A stretch of 64,000 bases of DNA from Cephalotrichum gorgonifer (taxonomy: Eukaryota > Ascomycota > Sordariomycetes > Microascales > Microascaceae), in the NCBI GenBank assembly GCA_900312665.1, contig ONZQ02000024.1, positions 100,313-164,312 on the forward strand. The letters are read 5' to 3'. Positions 12,349 to 24,774 of the stretch are shown here, piece after piece. Numbering within the stretch: the stretch's first letter is position 1; every line of letters begins with the position of its first letter. Below the pieces are notes generated by a model. That model searched no databases, was not told where the DNA came from, and saw only the letters and a program-made list of their open reading frames with translations. The position numbers were made by a program, and so were the translations under genes.

Positions 12349-12821
12349 TATGACGAGCCAGGTCGAGCTGTCGGCGCCTACTTCCTAAGCACAATATACG
12401 GCGAATATGAGGGGAACATAATGTGGATCTGTACATATATGTGATTCTGGAGCTTGGAAATGGAGTGTACATTAGGGCCCTACGGCGTTGAAGGAGATAT
12501 TTTAAAGTTACAACAATCCCCATACTGTATAAACGGTCCCTTGTGAGCATGAAGACCATGGATTAAGTAGTCCTGGTCGTCTCCATCTCTTCGCGTATCT
12601 CCCGTTCTCCTCGATGAGATGGCTCGGGACTGTTTGTTCCATCTTAGCTCCGCGACCACATGTGGGACTCCTTCACAAAGAGGCTTAGAAGCCCATAGCA
12701 TAGACGAAAGAGGAGCAGGCAATCGTGTTGGACACTAGCAACAACTCCCTCTAGCAAGGCTAGAATCGTAAACCAGGATTGCTATTCCTCCACGGTCAAC
12801 CTGCCCCGAGTCGAATCCCGT
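12349..12821. other. Convergent intergenic region
   Basis: This holds the 3' flanks of the DUF7580 gene and of the transporter gene on the opposite strand. No coding frame or repeat is apparent. Confidence 0.5.
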
Positions 12822-15108
12822 CTATCGAGCCAAGGAGTACGGCTCAGTCCCCCTCATAATATACACCTCCCCAATCAACACGGCACACCCGACAACCATG
12901 GAGGCAGCAATAATGGGAACATTGTACCGCGCAAAGTCCCTCGCCCGGATATGGATGTGCTTCCTGCCTAGGATATCCCGCCACAAGAGCCCCGCGAGGG
13001 AGGCACTGAAGGCGGCGCTGAACGCGCCGTAGTTGACGCCGAGAGCCATACTGTAGACGGTGGCCCAGAAAGTGCGGTTTGAGATGGGGATATGGTTGTT
13101 TTCATGGATGCCCTGCCAGGCTTGGATGATTCTGCAGAGGAGGATTGTTGTGCCGATGTTTGTGCCGGCAAACTAGAGGAGGAATGGAATGTGGTTAGCT
13201 AGGGAAGAAGAAAGGGGCTGTTGTTGTTGAGAGCAAGACATACATTGCAGAATATCACTGAGACAAAACCCATCCCGCCAATGGCGCCGACCGTCCCGGT
13301 TCGGTTCACCCAGTGATCCCACCCGTACGCGAAGACGGGGACCCAGCCCTTCGTGACGAGTGCCTGCACGAGAACAAACATAGTGAAGGCGAAGGGGATG
13401 AGTGCTAGCGGAAGGTGTGCTAGGACGAAGGTGGCGGTGGGGCACGTCTCGCGGGCCCAAGCCCACCCGTCCTCGACGAGGGAAACGAGGGTTGTCTTTC
13501 CGGGGCGGGTGTTGTGGATCTGTTCGACCTCGCTGCGTGACCTCTTCTCCTCATTCACGTTCCGGCTTGCATGCCCTTCCACGTTCTTGCTCGCCCTCCC
13601 GCTCGAATCCCCGTCCATGCCACCGCTCGTTTCCCCGTTTTCAGTCCCGGACGAACCTGCGGAAGGACCATCTCGTCCTGCTTCTAGTTCCATTTCCTTC
13701 TCCCTTACCTCCGTCTCCGCCTCGTTCCGTAGACGCATCTCCTCCGCCCTCTTCTCGGCCTCCGTCTCATCCTGTTGAACGACGCCCTGGCTCCGTAGCT
13801 GCTCCAGCTCCCGCCGCCCTTTGCGCGAAATTTCCCGCGTCTCCGCCCTCCGCAGCCATCCGGTCACCACGTCCCAGCAAAGCATCACCACGGCCGCCGG
13901 GAGTGTCACCCAGAACACAGGCAGTTCTTCCTTCGTCGGACTCGCCGCGTTCAGTACAAGAACCGTGATGAGCGTCGCAGCCATAATGATGGACCCGAAG
14001 ATTGCGCCCTTCTTGTCGAGGAATGGGTGCATTATCTCTTGTAGCTCAAGGAGTTTGCCCTTGTCGTCATTCGGGTGGTTGTTCTCCTCTTCCTCAACAA
14101 CACCCTTGGCGAAGGGGATGCAGGGATTCTTGGGGGGTTCCGCGCGCATTTCCTCCGGAAGCTCGTGCATTGTGATTGATTTGGGGATGAGCTCGTCGTC
14201 ACGGAATATGACGTAGAGAAGCAGGGGGAAGAGGACTACGGCAGTTATGACGACAGGAACGATCATATTGACGGTGTAGTCGATGAACTTTATCTGAAAC
14301 GCACCCGCCAGGACCAGGTTGGTAGGGTTGGAGGACACGAGGATCGCAGAGACGATGTTGGCTATGGCGAATTGTGTGAAGATCCACGCGCGCGGGTGCC
14401 GGATGTTGCTGGAGACATGAGTCATATAGGCGAGGAAGGGTGTCCCGGAAAGGATAATGGGGTCGTTCCCTATGAAGCTGCCCAGGAGGGCGAAGAAAGT
14501 GTACAGGTAGAAGAAGAGCCTGTGCCCCCCCTTACCGCCCCATAGAAGGACCTTGTAGGCTAGAAACCGAATGAGGCCTGACGCATCGATGGAGATGGCG
14601 ATGTAGGCCAGAGTGATGAAGAAGACCATAATATCAATGGGCGATATGTGATCGGCGCCGATGGTGCCGCCGGCAACTTCCTCCCGCCCGATTGCCGAGA
14701 TGGCGAGGAGGAAAAGGTCGGCTATTAGCGGGGCTGTGACAAAGTTCATGGGGAAGTTGAGCCGGACAAAGCGCTTGGCCTTCCTGGCCCCTGTTTCGTG
14801 GCCGCCATCCGAGCATTGTTGCCGGGGAGGAATTATCCTCAAAGTGCTAAGCAGGTCCAAGGTGCCGTTCCAGGCCTTTCTTGGAACAAAAATAGGGATG
14901 TGGAATGGGAATAGAACATTGAAATCTAAGGCGAGGGTGCTCCCCAGCGTTAACCAATACCCTTGAGAGGGACATCCAGAGTTGGTTGAAGGTGGGTGAG
15001 GTTTGGTGCAGGAAACTCACTGGTAAGCACAAAGACAATCAACGTCACAATAGACTTCCACTCGCGGATCCTTCCCGTGTCAAGGTTGGTGGACGAAGTG
15101 CCGGCCAT
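12822..15108 (-). CDS. ArsB/NhaD/CitMHS-type ion transporter
   Basis: Three exons on the minus strand, 15021-15108, 13244-14925 and 12822-13172, give 706 residues. The first exon encodes a short cytosolic start and half a membrane segment; exon 2 resumes with NVLFPFHIPIFVPR. About ten to twelve hydrophobic segments follow. IGNDPIILSGTPFLAYM and SSNPTNLVLAG are the paired re-entrant-loop type motifs of the ion-transporter superfamily (arsenite permease, NhaD, citrate/Mg). The C-terminus repeats the second half (FAGTNIGTTILLCRI). A very polar insert of roughly 150 residues, rich in Glu, Arg, Ser and Gly, splits the two halves and is probably a cytosolic loop. Substrate cannot be read from sequence: arsenite, citrate or Na+/H+ exchange are all possible. 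Confidence 0.85.
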
Positions 15109-16569
15109 CCTGGCAGAGACTCGATGACGTGTGACTACTGGTGGTAGACATGCAGTAATCGGGTACGGAAGTGACGGCACCTGGGGACCAAATATGGTCG
15201 CAGAAGATCTTTACCGTCGCGGGCCGTCCGACGAACTGAAGTTAGAGCTGGAAACACGTGGGGATGGATGCATTGCGACTGGGCAAGAATTGCACGTTGA
15301 ACCTGTGATGTCGTGGTCTGTGGCGGGGGCAAGGTGAAGTCGGCCTTGGCGTGCTGGGCGGCAGAAAGTATGGCAATAAAACTGGACCTGGTGAAACATG
15401 GCATATGAACCGTTGTGCTATTTGCCAAACATCCTGCTGAGTCAGTATGAGAATTTTGTTTGGCTTGCAATGTGAAACAGTCTCTGCTGAGTAAGGATAT
15501 TGTGTGCCAAATAGCGCAGGGCTTTAAATGTCCTCATATCATCTGCGCCTCATGCAGCGCCGAGATGGAAGCGGGGCTTTCTCACAGTGCCATGAGTGGC
15601 TGGGAAGCTCTGAATCGATAGGTGGGGCAGTGCTGTTATTGCTACAACGCCAACGGGCTCTGGGGGCAGTGCTCAGGTTCACCGATCGCCCCTTTCATCA
15701 TCACACCAACTAAGCCCCGTTTAGCAGTCTTGGCACCACTCGTAGATCCCTCGAAGCTGTCCTCGCTGTTCTAAAATGCATGTATCCTTTGAATTACGCC
15801 TGCTTTATTACTTCCATACCAGGGTTTTTTTTTCAGTCTCATTAACATCCTGGATGCCAAAGGTGGAGATTGAAACTCACCTCCCCTAAGCACATGGTGG
15901 TCGAGTATCGTGTTAAGATACTGATATAGGGAGCACGATTTATTCCATGTCTTGCTGATTGGCCTTCAATGTCGCAGGCTATAATAACGGTTATACTAAT
16001 ACACCACTAATAAATACACCACTAATACGCACTCTTAAAGAGGCCCCCACGTCCCAACACGGTGGCTATAGAACCCTAGCCCGATATCTGGCTTGTATAC
16101 CGCCCTATCTATTAATGCAAATGGCTAGTTTTCAAGGATGGCATTCCAGGCCACAACATTCCCGGGTACATTAATTGGAGGTAACCGGGGCGTCTTTGCT
16201 TAGTAGTTTAGGCGTACTTGGTACGGTACATAAGATCCCCATATTCATCGCCGAGTTGTGTAATGAGATGAAATTACATAAGTACACATGCGCTCCCTAC
16301 TGTAGTAATAGACTTACAAGTTCATAATCTTCCCGGTCGTTATTGAAAGGCAGTTACAGTTTTGGTTTCGACGTACCGCGTGAGTAATGCGAGCTAGGTC
16401 ACTGTATCTGATGGCCCAGGGTCATGATTCATGGCCTGTAAACTAGGCTCACTAAATATTGTAAATGAACCACAAGGATCCAAGAACAGAGAGGATCCGT
16501 GGACAAGAAAAAGGTTCATCATTCGGTTCTCTCTCTATGTGGCTGGCGAGAGAAGAAACAAGCCACTGA
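15109..16569. other. Intergenic, featureless
   Basis: No gene is supported. A short imperfect tandem (ACACCACTAATA units) occurs at about 15995-16035, and T runs at about 15825. The left part should contain the promoter of the minus-strand transporter. Confidence 0.5.
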
Positions 16570-17733
16570 TTACTTCAACAGGCTATCGACCTGCTCGTGA
16601 CGCTGCGCGGCATCCTGGAAACTCGCATATTCTCCCCCCTCCGCAAAAGCTTCATACGTACCCGCAACATTCCTAACGGTCATCGCCAACTCCTGCTGCC
16701 AGTCATCCCACGACCAGTCAACAGAGGTCACCTCGTCAGTTGCATAGTCGTGGATGTCGATAACGATAGGGTCGGCCCATGCGTGGACGGCAGCGCTTGT
16801 GGGGGAGGTCAGACGGAGCTCTCCATTTTCTCCTCCTATCGTCCATACGTAGGGAGGTTCTCCTTTGAATGGCGGCCCGAGGCGGAGGCGCGCGGCCAAG
16901 GTAGCCCCAGCTGTGACCCTCGAGCTACCCGGAAGTGGGCCGGATGTAAATATAAGGTCTGGAATATCGGCATTCAAGGTCTCAACAGTTGCACCGGTGG
17001 CATCACGGATAGCAATGTTAGGGTAACGGGTCTGCGTGGTAGAGTTGAGGGACTCAACCGTCCCTAGAATGTGTTGCACGCTATCGAATACTGCTGTGAT
17101 ATTAGAGACACGTCCCTGGGACAGTGCGGGATGAAACTTACAATGGCCGAACCAGATTGTGACCAGATTTCCCTCAACTTCCTTTTGCGCAAAATATTTC
17201 ATTCCAATGCCCAAGGTCCCTACTGGGGGACCTCCAGACGCGTTCAGCTCGCTACTCAGCACTTTTCCAATCCTATCAGAGTCAAGGATCTCCGCTACCT
17301 TTCGGAACACTGGTGTAGCGCGTCCCTGGAGCCCGACGGCAGTGCGGATTCCCCTCCCCTCGGCAAGCAATGCGAGTTCCTTCGCTACGCTCGCATTATG
17401 TGCCAGGGGCCACTCAACAATCACGTCCTTCCCAGCCTCGATACTGGGGCGGATCGCGGCCTCATGTGTGTCGACGCGCGTGATGCACACGACGGCCTTG
17501 ACGGTCGGGTCCGCGGCCAAGTCTTGTGGACTGCCGTAGGCTCGGGTTTCGGCGGCGAGGTTGTGGTGCTCGATAGCTCGGCGCGCGGCCTCGGTGCTGG
17601 AATTTAAGAGGGCAACAATCTTGTACTTTGCCTTTCCGCGGGCGGAGAGAAGGTAGGGAAGGTGGGATCCGCTTGCCCAGCTAGGTGAGGCGGAGAGGCC
17701 GATCAATGCGATAGGAAGGGGTACTTTCGACAT
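16570..17733 (-). CDS. Gal80-like Gfo/Idh/MocA family protein
   Basis: Two exons on the minus strand, 17142-17733 and 16570-17093, encode 371 residues. The 48-nt intron (17094-17141; GTAAGT donor, CTCTAAT branch, CACAG acceptor) is a multiple of three without stops, so the unspliced frame stays open. Removing it turns an odd insert into the family sequence (WFGH, then VFDSVQHILG). The N-terminal Rossmann part begins PIALIGLSAS, and CITRVDTHEAAIRPSIEAGK and VEWPLA are the usual NAD(P)-binding fold motifs. The C-terminal half resembles the Gal80 C-terminal domain. Relatives act either as NAD(P)-dependent sugar oxidoreductases or, like yeast Gal80, as catalytically inert regulators, and I cannot decide which. 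The start is the ATG at 17733. Confidence 0.85.
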   Translation of the reverse strand: MSKVPLPIALIGLSASPSWASGSHLPYLLSARGKAKYKIVALLNSSTEAARRAIEHHNLAAETRAYGSPQDLAADPTVKAVVCITRVDTHEAAIRPSIEAGKDVIVEWPLAHNASVAKELALLAEGRGIRTAVGLQGRATPVFRKVAEILDSDRIGKVLSSELNASGGPPVGTLGIGMKYFAQKEVEGNLVTIWFGHCKFHPALSQGRVSNITAVFDSVQHILGTVESLNSTTQTRYPNIAIRDATGATVETLNADIPDLIFTSGPLPGSSRVTAGATLAARLRLGPPFKGEPPYVWTIGGENGELRLTSPTSAAVHAWADPIVIDIHDYATDEVTSVDWSWDDWQQELAMTVRNVAGTYEAFAEGGEYASFQDAAQRHEQVDSLLK

Positions 17734-20373
17734 GGTGTAAGTCGGTTGGTAATGTAGGATCACTGTTTATATTGGCTTGGTGCTGCACTTGATGTGCTAC
17801 CATAGGATTCTGGTATAGTATTTATAGAGATTGAGTATCCATGGCGTCCCTTTGATGAGGCGACATTTATACAGGACTCCACCATCGAATTAGCAGTAAC
17901 ATTATAATAACTCCATCTCCGATTTATAATTAGGAGGGGTATAAGGTGTATATATCAGCACATGTTAATGGCTCCCCCCATCCAAATTGCCGAGCTTTAT
18001 AAGCAGATGCAGGGTTTGTGTGACATGAGTTAGCTATACTTGTACGAAACGATGGAGATCAGTGTATACCAGTGCCGTCGGAACCGTTCGAGGATGATGG
18101 GGGCTCCACGGTGTTGAGCAGGACTTGGAAACTGAGGTATTGAGGATAATCCAATTATAATCGCGATGGGCATACTCTACGCACAAACAATAATATTCGT
18201 CTGGCAGCATTTTCATCATGAACTATCACTTGATCTGGATCTAGGCAGGAAGGAGAATAGAACAGTGCATTTATTAGCATGCATGTACGATATGCAACAT
18301 AGGGCGCAGATCTAGAGGAAAGCTATAGCACAAACTGACTCAGCGGGAAGGTGGGCTTTTAAAAGAAGTTCAGAGGGATTTACTTTAGGAGATGACGGGA
18401 TATTTCCACTACATATTTGTATTTGAAATACCAGGAAATATAATGCATGTGAACCAACATCACGAAAGAAAACGCTGGCAGTGGTATTGTAACTATTTAG
18501 GGGGAAGGTTGAAAGTGGAGCTCGAAACAGGGTCCCTTCTTGTCAGACATAACTATATAGGCTCCAATGCACCAACGCAACATATTGAGCATAATACGCT
18601 TCTCGCGGTATCCCTGCGGGATACCGAGTCTCCGATGTAACTTGCGGTAGTCATCCACGTAGCTGCCATGCCCGCTAGATGTTTAGCTTGTGCCGTTATT
18701 TCATGATTGCATTCACAGAAGTATAACGGGGCGGGTATTCTTACCAGACTACAGTGCAAGCTGACGTGATCATTTGTACGTGGGGGTTTACTAATTTCTT
18801 CCTGGGTATAGGGGCTCAATGAAGTTGTTGGAGAAGGGTGGGGAGAGCTTGGCAATTTACCCTAGGCAACACTATAGGCAGGGTGGGGAGAGGCCTGGAA
18901 GTGGCCTCAGGTGCTAAATGTGAAGAGGAAGGTATGGTGGAGGTGGTCCGGTGGCTCTGGGATATCCATTTCTTAGATGTGGCTTGCGACGGTGTCAGGT
19001 TCGAGATAATATGGAAGAGCGAGTTGGAGTGGGAGGTCTTCCCAATCCAGGATATGTATAATGAACGTACATAGGAGCAGTTGGGTTCATGTAATAGTCC
19101 TGCACCCCTGTTTCCTGGGCCACATCATGCTGTAGAACTAAAGAATTTGAATTCAGTTTCTCAGTATCGTGAAATGTCTGAGTGATACAATACACATTGC
19201 ATTGACTTCTGTTCCTTTGAATAGCTCGGAGTTGGTGGGGTCCCCGCCAAATAACATGAGGAGGCGTAGCCTCTGCCCCTATTCCATGTGAGTAGGCTAA
19301 CTGAAGATAGTCGGCTACCCGTATATTAGCGAATACTAGTATATGCTTGATGTAGGTCATAATATAATCCTAACCCTTGTTCACCCTGGCATCTATCCCT
19401 GTCCCGAGCAGGCGGTTCGGCACAGAAAGCAAATATTCCCAATCATGCCCTGGTCGTTCTGCTCAGACGCCACGCGGGCCGATTCCCCTGTAGGTAATAA
19501 TTTTCCTACGGTTCTACAGGTATGCAACGCCATGTCGCACCTCAGGGAGACCGACGGTCTAGCGCCTCGTAACGTTCTCATAATGTTAAAACGTGGCCCT
19601 GTTACAAACTGGGCGACTGTGCCTGCCGCATAACTGTATGTACAATGCTGTGCCAGCGAGCTTTGGGTACGAGACTGCCAACTAAGATGATGAGCTTAAG
19701 GCCATTCAACATCCACAACTTCCGGCTGTGACATATTTTGTAGCTGTATATTTGTGGATAATGAGCGGATGTCACATTGTGAGTTGAGCTCTATGTTCAA
19801 GTACAAGTAAGACACAGGAAAAGCAAGGGGGGAAACACGTTGGAGATCTTCAGCTGATAGCGTGTTTTCTTTTTGCCGAAGGCACAGGTAAGACATATAC
19901 CAAAAGCAAGGTGTTGATAAAAAGGAAAGCTAACGAGGTTGTTACCATGGCGCCGGTCTTGCGCGTGTATGAAGATCGCTTGGCATGCAGAGATGGGCTG
20001 GGGTAATACGAGATGGAGTGTACTTGTAGCTTGGGAATCGAGCCGCCTCCGAGAGAGTTCTTGATTCTTGGAGGAGCGGATATCAAGCACATTTGGGTGG
20101 GGGTGTATGGAGATTAACAAGTTATATAGCAAAGATTATGATTAAGTGAGTGAGATATGATAACACTTCTGAGCACCAATTAACTGGTTGTCTAAGAAAG
20201 TCGAGTCTTACAACTGGACTTGCTCAACTGACGACTTCTGGCAAGACGCTTCCTCGCATGAACTCTCCGTGCCCCCAAAATGCAGCCTCCCATGCAGCTC
20301 CCACTTCCCCCCAATGCAACCTGCCATGCAGTCCGCCACCATGCATCTCACCATGCACAGCTTGGATCCCAAC
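17734..20373. other. Intergenic, featureless
   Basis: A 2.6-kb gap with scattered short open frames on both strands, none resembling a known family. It carries the promoter of the Gal80-like gene at its left edge. A cluster of CCATGCA repeats lies at about 20290-20360, just past the end of the MFS gene. Confidence 0.5.
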
Positions 20374-21900
20374 TCAGAACTTCACTCGCAGCTTCCATCC
20401 CGTCTCCGAAATGCGGGCAGCCGCATAACAAACCAGCGCCAGCGCATACGAGAGACCTGAGAAGAGCATCAGAGCAACCCACCCATCACGCCCCCCGATG
20501 CCGAGAAGCGCACCGGCGATCGGCACGCTGCTCAGAGTCCCAAAACTAGCAACCATAGCCGCGGTGGTGAAGTACCGCCCGTAGTCCTTCGACTCGCAGA
20601 ACTGGCCGATGCACACGGGGAAGAGTCCTAGATTGCTCCCGCTCGCGAAACCGAAGATCACGCAAAATGCAACTAAAACCGCTTCCGAGTCCCGAGCAGG
20701 GAGCCATAGGCCGATGACGCTCGCGACACACAGTGCGATGGTGCCGATGATGACGTTGAACCGGCCGAGCTTGTCCGCTAGCAGCCCAGGTAGAAAGCGG
20801 CCGACGACGGATCCGGCATTGAGGATGGCGAGGAGGATGGCGCCGTTCTCCTCGCTCTGACCGTGGGCCTTCGCGTACGATACAATGTACGTCAGAGGGA
20901 CGAATAGCCCCCACTCCATGAAGAAGATGCCCAGGGCCGCCAATGCGTAGCCTCGGTGGCGGAATATGGTGAAGTCGGGCCAGACAGAATTGGTCTTCCG
21001 CCCACCATCCGGGTTAAAGGGAGTAGAGAGGCGGCTGCGGATGAACGCGTTGGCTAGGACGCAGAGGGCTAGGAGGATGAAGCCAAGGGTGCGGCAGCTC
21101 CAGCCGAAACCAACGCCGTTGGAGCCGAGAAGGAATTGGAGGAGGATGGGGAAGACGATACCGCCAATACCACCAGCTGTGCTAGCGACGCCGGTAGCAA
21201 GGCCGCGGCGGAGGTTGAAGAAATGGGCGATGGCACCGTACGAGGGGCAGTTTAGGAGGGCGCCTCCGATACCACCCACGACGGAGTAAGACAGTATTAT
21301 CTGGTAGTATTCTATGCCGGGTTACTCAAGGCTCTAGTGGTGCAGGACGTAGCTTGGACACTTACCATCGGAGATACTCAGGAGCATGAGACTGGCCACG
21401 ATGAAGATACTACCTCCCGCTACCAGGGCCCTGGACCCATGGTGGTCGAAGATCGGGCCGGCCTGTATGCCGACGAAGAAGACGAGGAACAGGTACAAGC
21501 TGAAGATCCATCCGATCTGCGAATGACTGTAGCTCGCCAGCTGGTTCGCCTTGAAGTAGGCCTCAAATACGCCGGCGGAGTTGATGAGCCCGAACACGGC
21601 GGCCATGCCGCAGAAAGAGCCGAAAGTGACTAGCCATGCTTGCAGGCCACCTTCAGGATAACGTTCGCTCTCAGGCGCTCCTGGCGTGCGAGAGCTATCG
21701 ACATTCTGCCCGTCGCCGTTCTTCTCTAGATCGGTTTTCTCGACATTATGTCCGCCGCCCTTAATCTCTCTATCGGAGTCCACGCCATCTGGCCTGTTGC
21801 TGTCCACCGCCTGGTCGCGCTGAGGAGATGGGACGGCAAGCTCCGTGGGGTTGTGGTTTTTTATGCAGGAGTCCTCTGCGTTGTTGGAGACGGGGGTCAT
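20374..21900 (-). CDS. MFS transporter, monocarboxylate permease-like
   Basis: Two exons on the minus strand, 21366-21900 and 20374-21311, give 490 residues. After an acidic, polar N-terminal tail of about 85 residues comes YPEGGLQAWLVTFGSFCGMA, the entry motif of the fungal MCT family (Mch and related transporters). About twelve membrane segments follow, including SQIGWIFSLYLFLVFFVGIQ, YGAIAHFFNLRRGLATG and SVVGRFLPGLLADKLGRFN (an MFS loop motif of the G-x-L-A-D-x-x-G-R type). The frame continues upstream only through a TTG, so the ATG at 21900 is the start. It should be a plasma-membrane proton-linked carrier of small carboxylates or similar solutes. The substrate is not predictable. Confidence 0.88.
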
Positions 21901-23191
21901 GGAGGAGCCCTCGGCCGGGGGTGTGAGCGGTATAGGCAATTACTCACAAATTGGTTCAGGAAGTGAGAGCCGATTCGGAGAGTAGTGGTATGAGTGAGAA
22001 AAAAAAGCTCTTTAGGTGACTCCAAAACTTTTTGGAGATGGGGACGACATTATTAATACTAAGGTGCCCCCCCTCTTATTTTGCTTCTTGGCAGCCATGG
22101 TGGGGACGGCGCTATTACCCTTGTCGACCTGGCTAATCCTGGTAGTAGGAGTGGCTTAAAGGGCGCGCCGGATGCTACCGGAACGTGCCGGCGTTGGCCG
22201 CCCCGAGAGCCGTTCATCCACATGGCGAAATACGGGATTAGACGTGTGCTTTTAGATATATGAGTGGAGTGGGGCTGACCGGCGACCCAGCCGCCCTGAT
22301 TGATGTTTTAAAGTAGAGAGGTGATGATGCTCTAACAGGGGCAGACCCGAAAACAAAGAGGAAACACTTTTTTACGGAGTACCGTGTTCCGTGCCGAACT
22401 CCGCCTTGCCAAGTGCCTAACCCTGAGGCCAACGGCGGACCCCTCCGATAATATTAACTCCAACAGTAAACTGTGGGGCGCGATCGAGAAACAACCACTT
22501 CCGACCATACTTGTATAGCCGTTCGGCTTGCGCGCTAACTCAGCTCCCAGTCGAAATGCCTCCTGATGATCTTCCGGACTGTCAATCATCATCAAGCTTG
22601 TAAATACAGCGCAAGTCTATCGAGGAGACTATTTCATGAGACCATATTCAAAGTCGGGCCGTAAAGAACTGTTTCTAGTATTAGTAACCACGGATCAACG
22701 TCGGTCGTGTCACACTCAAAGAGGCCGTATAGAGGAGGCTCGAGAGATCCTTGGTGTGGCACGGAGTTTCCGAGACTGACAATACCAAGCTCCAGCTATG
22801 AACCCTGAATTTGACCACTTCGCCATCCCTATTTAACATAAGTACGTCCCAGTGGTCCTGGCTGGAAAAGAAACAGGCCTCCTGCCCCCTTTTCCCATCT
22901 GCTAGAACGGTGGGCCCAAATACGCATCCTGAAAGGGCGACAAACGAGAAAGAGATAGTAGTTACGTGCTTGGAGGGAGACTTCGGTAGCTTCAAGCCGG
23001 TTTTCAAAGATGCTTCCAAGGGCAGGTGACCGCTTAACCGGCTCAGGCCCCTCGGATTTCGAATCTGCACTCGTTTAAGAGGCTTCCTTGTTGGAGACTA
23101 CATTGGGAGGAAAGCTGACGGAGCCGCGTCGATTTTCAAGTCTGTCATCGTTGTGCCGCATTGGGAAGTCAAATTCTCACAGCCCAAGAAT
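21901..23191. other. Intergenic between MFS gene and tRNA
   Basis: No gene is supported. It holds the MFS promoter. Two AT-poor palindromic-looking stretches near 22080-22210 have no clear meaning. Confidence 0.45.
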
Positions 23192-23279
23192 GGTTGGGTG
23201 GCGCAATGGTAGCGCGTTGCTTTCCGGCTCTCGCCTTGGAATTTGGCAAAGGTTCTGGGTTCGAGTCCCAGCTTGATCG
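23192..23279 (+). tRNA. tRNA-Arg (CCG) with a 16-nt intron
   Basis: The cloverleaf is complete. D arm GCGC-AATGGTA-GCGC lies at 23201-23215. The anticodon stem TTGCT/GGCAA (23217-23221, 23245-23249) encloses a loop with anticodon CCG at 23224-23226. The intron lies at 23228-23243, directly after position 37, as in other eukaryotic tRNAs. T arm CTGGG-TTCGAGT-CCCAG occupies 23255-23271, and the acceptor strands are 23192-23198 and 23272-23278 with discriminator G. Four of the seven acceptor pairs are G-U wobbles, which is unusual. T runs at about 23287 and 23314 can end RNA polymerase III transcription. Confidence 0.85.
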
Positions 23280-24774
23280 ACCATCAGTTTTGGCCTTCAC
23301 AGGCCTGAATACTCTTTTTACTCGCTCTAGGCACGTAGGTGGGCCTCTCTCCAATAACATTTGGCTATTCAAACGATCATAAAACCGAAAAAGACAAGAA
23401 AACGAAGCGAAAAAAAAAGAAAACAAGAAATCCTCCTCCGCATGACCACCAAGACCACTACCATCTTTATATGCATTCGCATTTTCGTGACCTGGTCATG
23501 TCTGCCCCGCATGATAGATTAAAATTACAATCTCTCTTATACAAATTATTGTTGATTCTAGTATAGACAGAATAAGTTCTTCCATATGGATCAATGGGAG
23601 ATTCCTACATATACAACTAAATACAAAGACTAGCTCGCCTAGACTTTCACATATTGGGACATGATTTAGGTAGAACTTCCTAGTACAAGCGCTTAATAGA
23701 GACAGGGATGGTACGTTCTTCTACGGTATGGATGGACGGGTTTCGGCTTTCGGTAAACTACGACTTCGAGTAGAAATCTGCAAACACATAGTATGTGGCC
23801 TGTCCATCGGCCACACACATGACAACGCGGGGACAATGTATAAACTACAGTGATAGAATCAACATGTCCTAGTAGTATATAGCATGCCGCAGCCCACTTC
23901 CTTGTCCCCTGTGCGCGAAAAACCAGTGTTGCGCTTCCTGCTGCGTGACGGATAATATTTAAGTGCAGGCATATAGGTAGTGTCGACACCGTCAGGCTTG
24001 ATTTTAATGCGCCGACAATGAGACGGCATCTGGGATTTGATGCCAGTGGTCTAATCCATTGACGCAGGCTACAGGTAACAGGTAGCTCCATACCGATGGT
24101 AACAGTGCCTTCGGTCATGATCTATTAATCTCAAACCTAGCGGTTAGGAGCCCTCAAATCAGGAGCGAAAATATTGCGATGATCAGGGGTATCCTGATAC
24201 TGCGTTATATAGAGAGGAAGTTTCTTGGAATTACACGAATTTTGCCTTTGGTCAAAAGCCCCTCCTACTTCAAACGATTCCCAACCACGAACCACCGGCC
24301 GAGCACATTACCGGGGTGGTGGTAGCTGGTTGCATAAAACAACTATGCCGCAAACAAAACTATGACCGGGTAAAACCCACGTCCTGCGCGGGCCCTCCTA
24401 ATCACATTAGGCCGTTTCTCTTGTTCCACCTTGACATTTGTCCCTTTTTGCCTCTTCTGAGTGCGGATCTTTGACTATAATAGGGTGCGGCACGGCGATG
24501 TGGTGACGTAGACGGTGGACTGGTGCGGGCAGGCCCCACATGGAATGGCCCACCTCCTCCTTAAAAACGGGCTTGGTTCGGAGATCGAGTTTAACCCGCC
24601 CCACAGACAGTGATACAGGGCGGAACGGGGACGGTACGGCAATAGCGGAGCTGGGGGCAGGGAAACAATGGGGTGTCACGGCAGGTCTTATCGGCTCCTC
24701 CCCCCTACAAAGAATAACACTTCACGTATTTCCCGTTAGTTCACTCCGGCATTCACTTTCGACGTCTGGCAATC
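23280..24774. other. Intergenic, with a poly-purine tract
   Basis: An A/G-rich tract (about 23382-23430) follows the tRNA. A 141-codon minus-strand open frame at 23693-24118 has an ATG but no familiar features, and I do not call it. Nothing else is evident. Confidence 0.4.

Noticed and set aside
15990..16040. CRISPR-like short direct repeats
   Set aside because: Only a few adjacent ACACCACTAATA-type units without spacers, in a eukaryotic genome; simple tandem sequence.
23693..24118. 141-codon minus-strand open frame with ATG
   Set aside because: No domain, no familiar motif, no splice context, and an amino-acid mix typical of chance frames.
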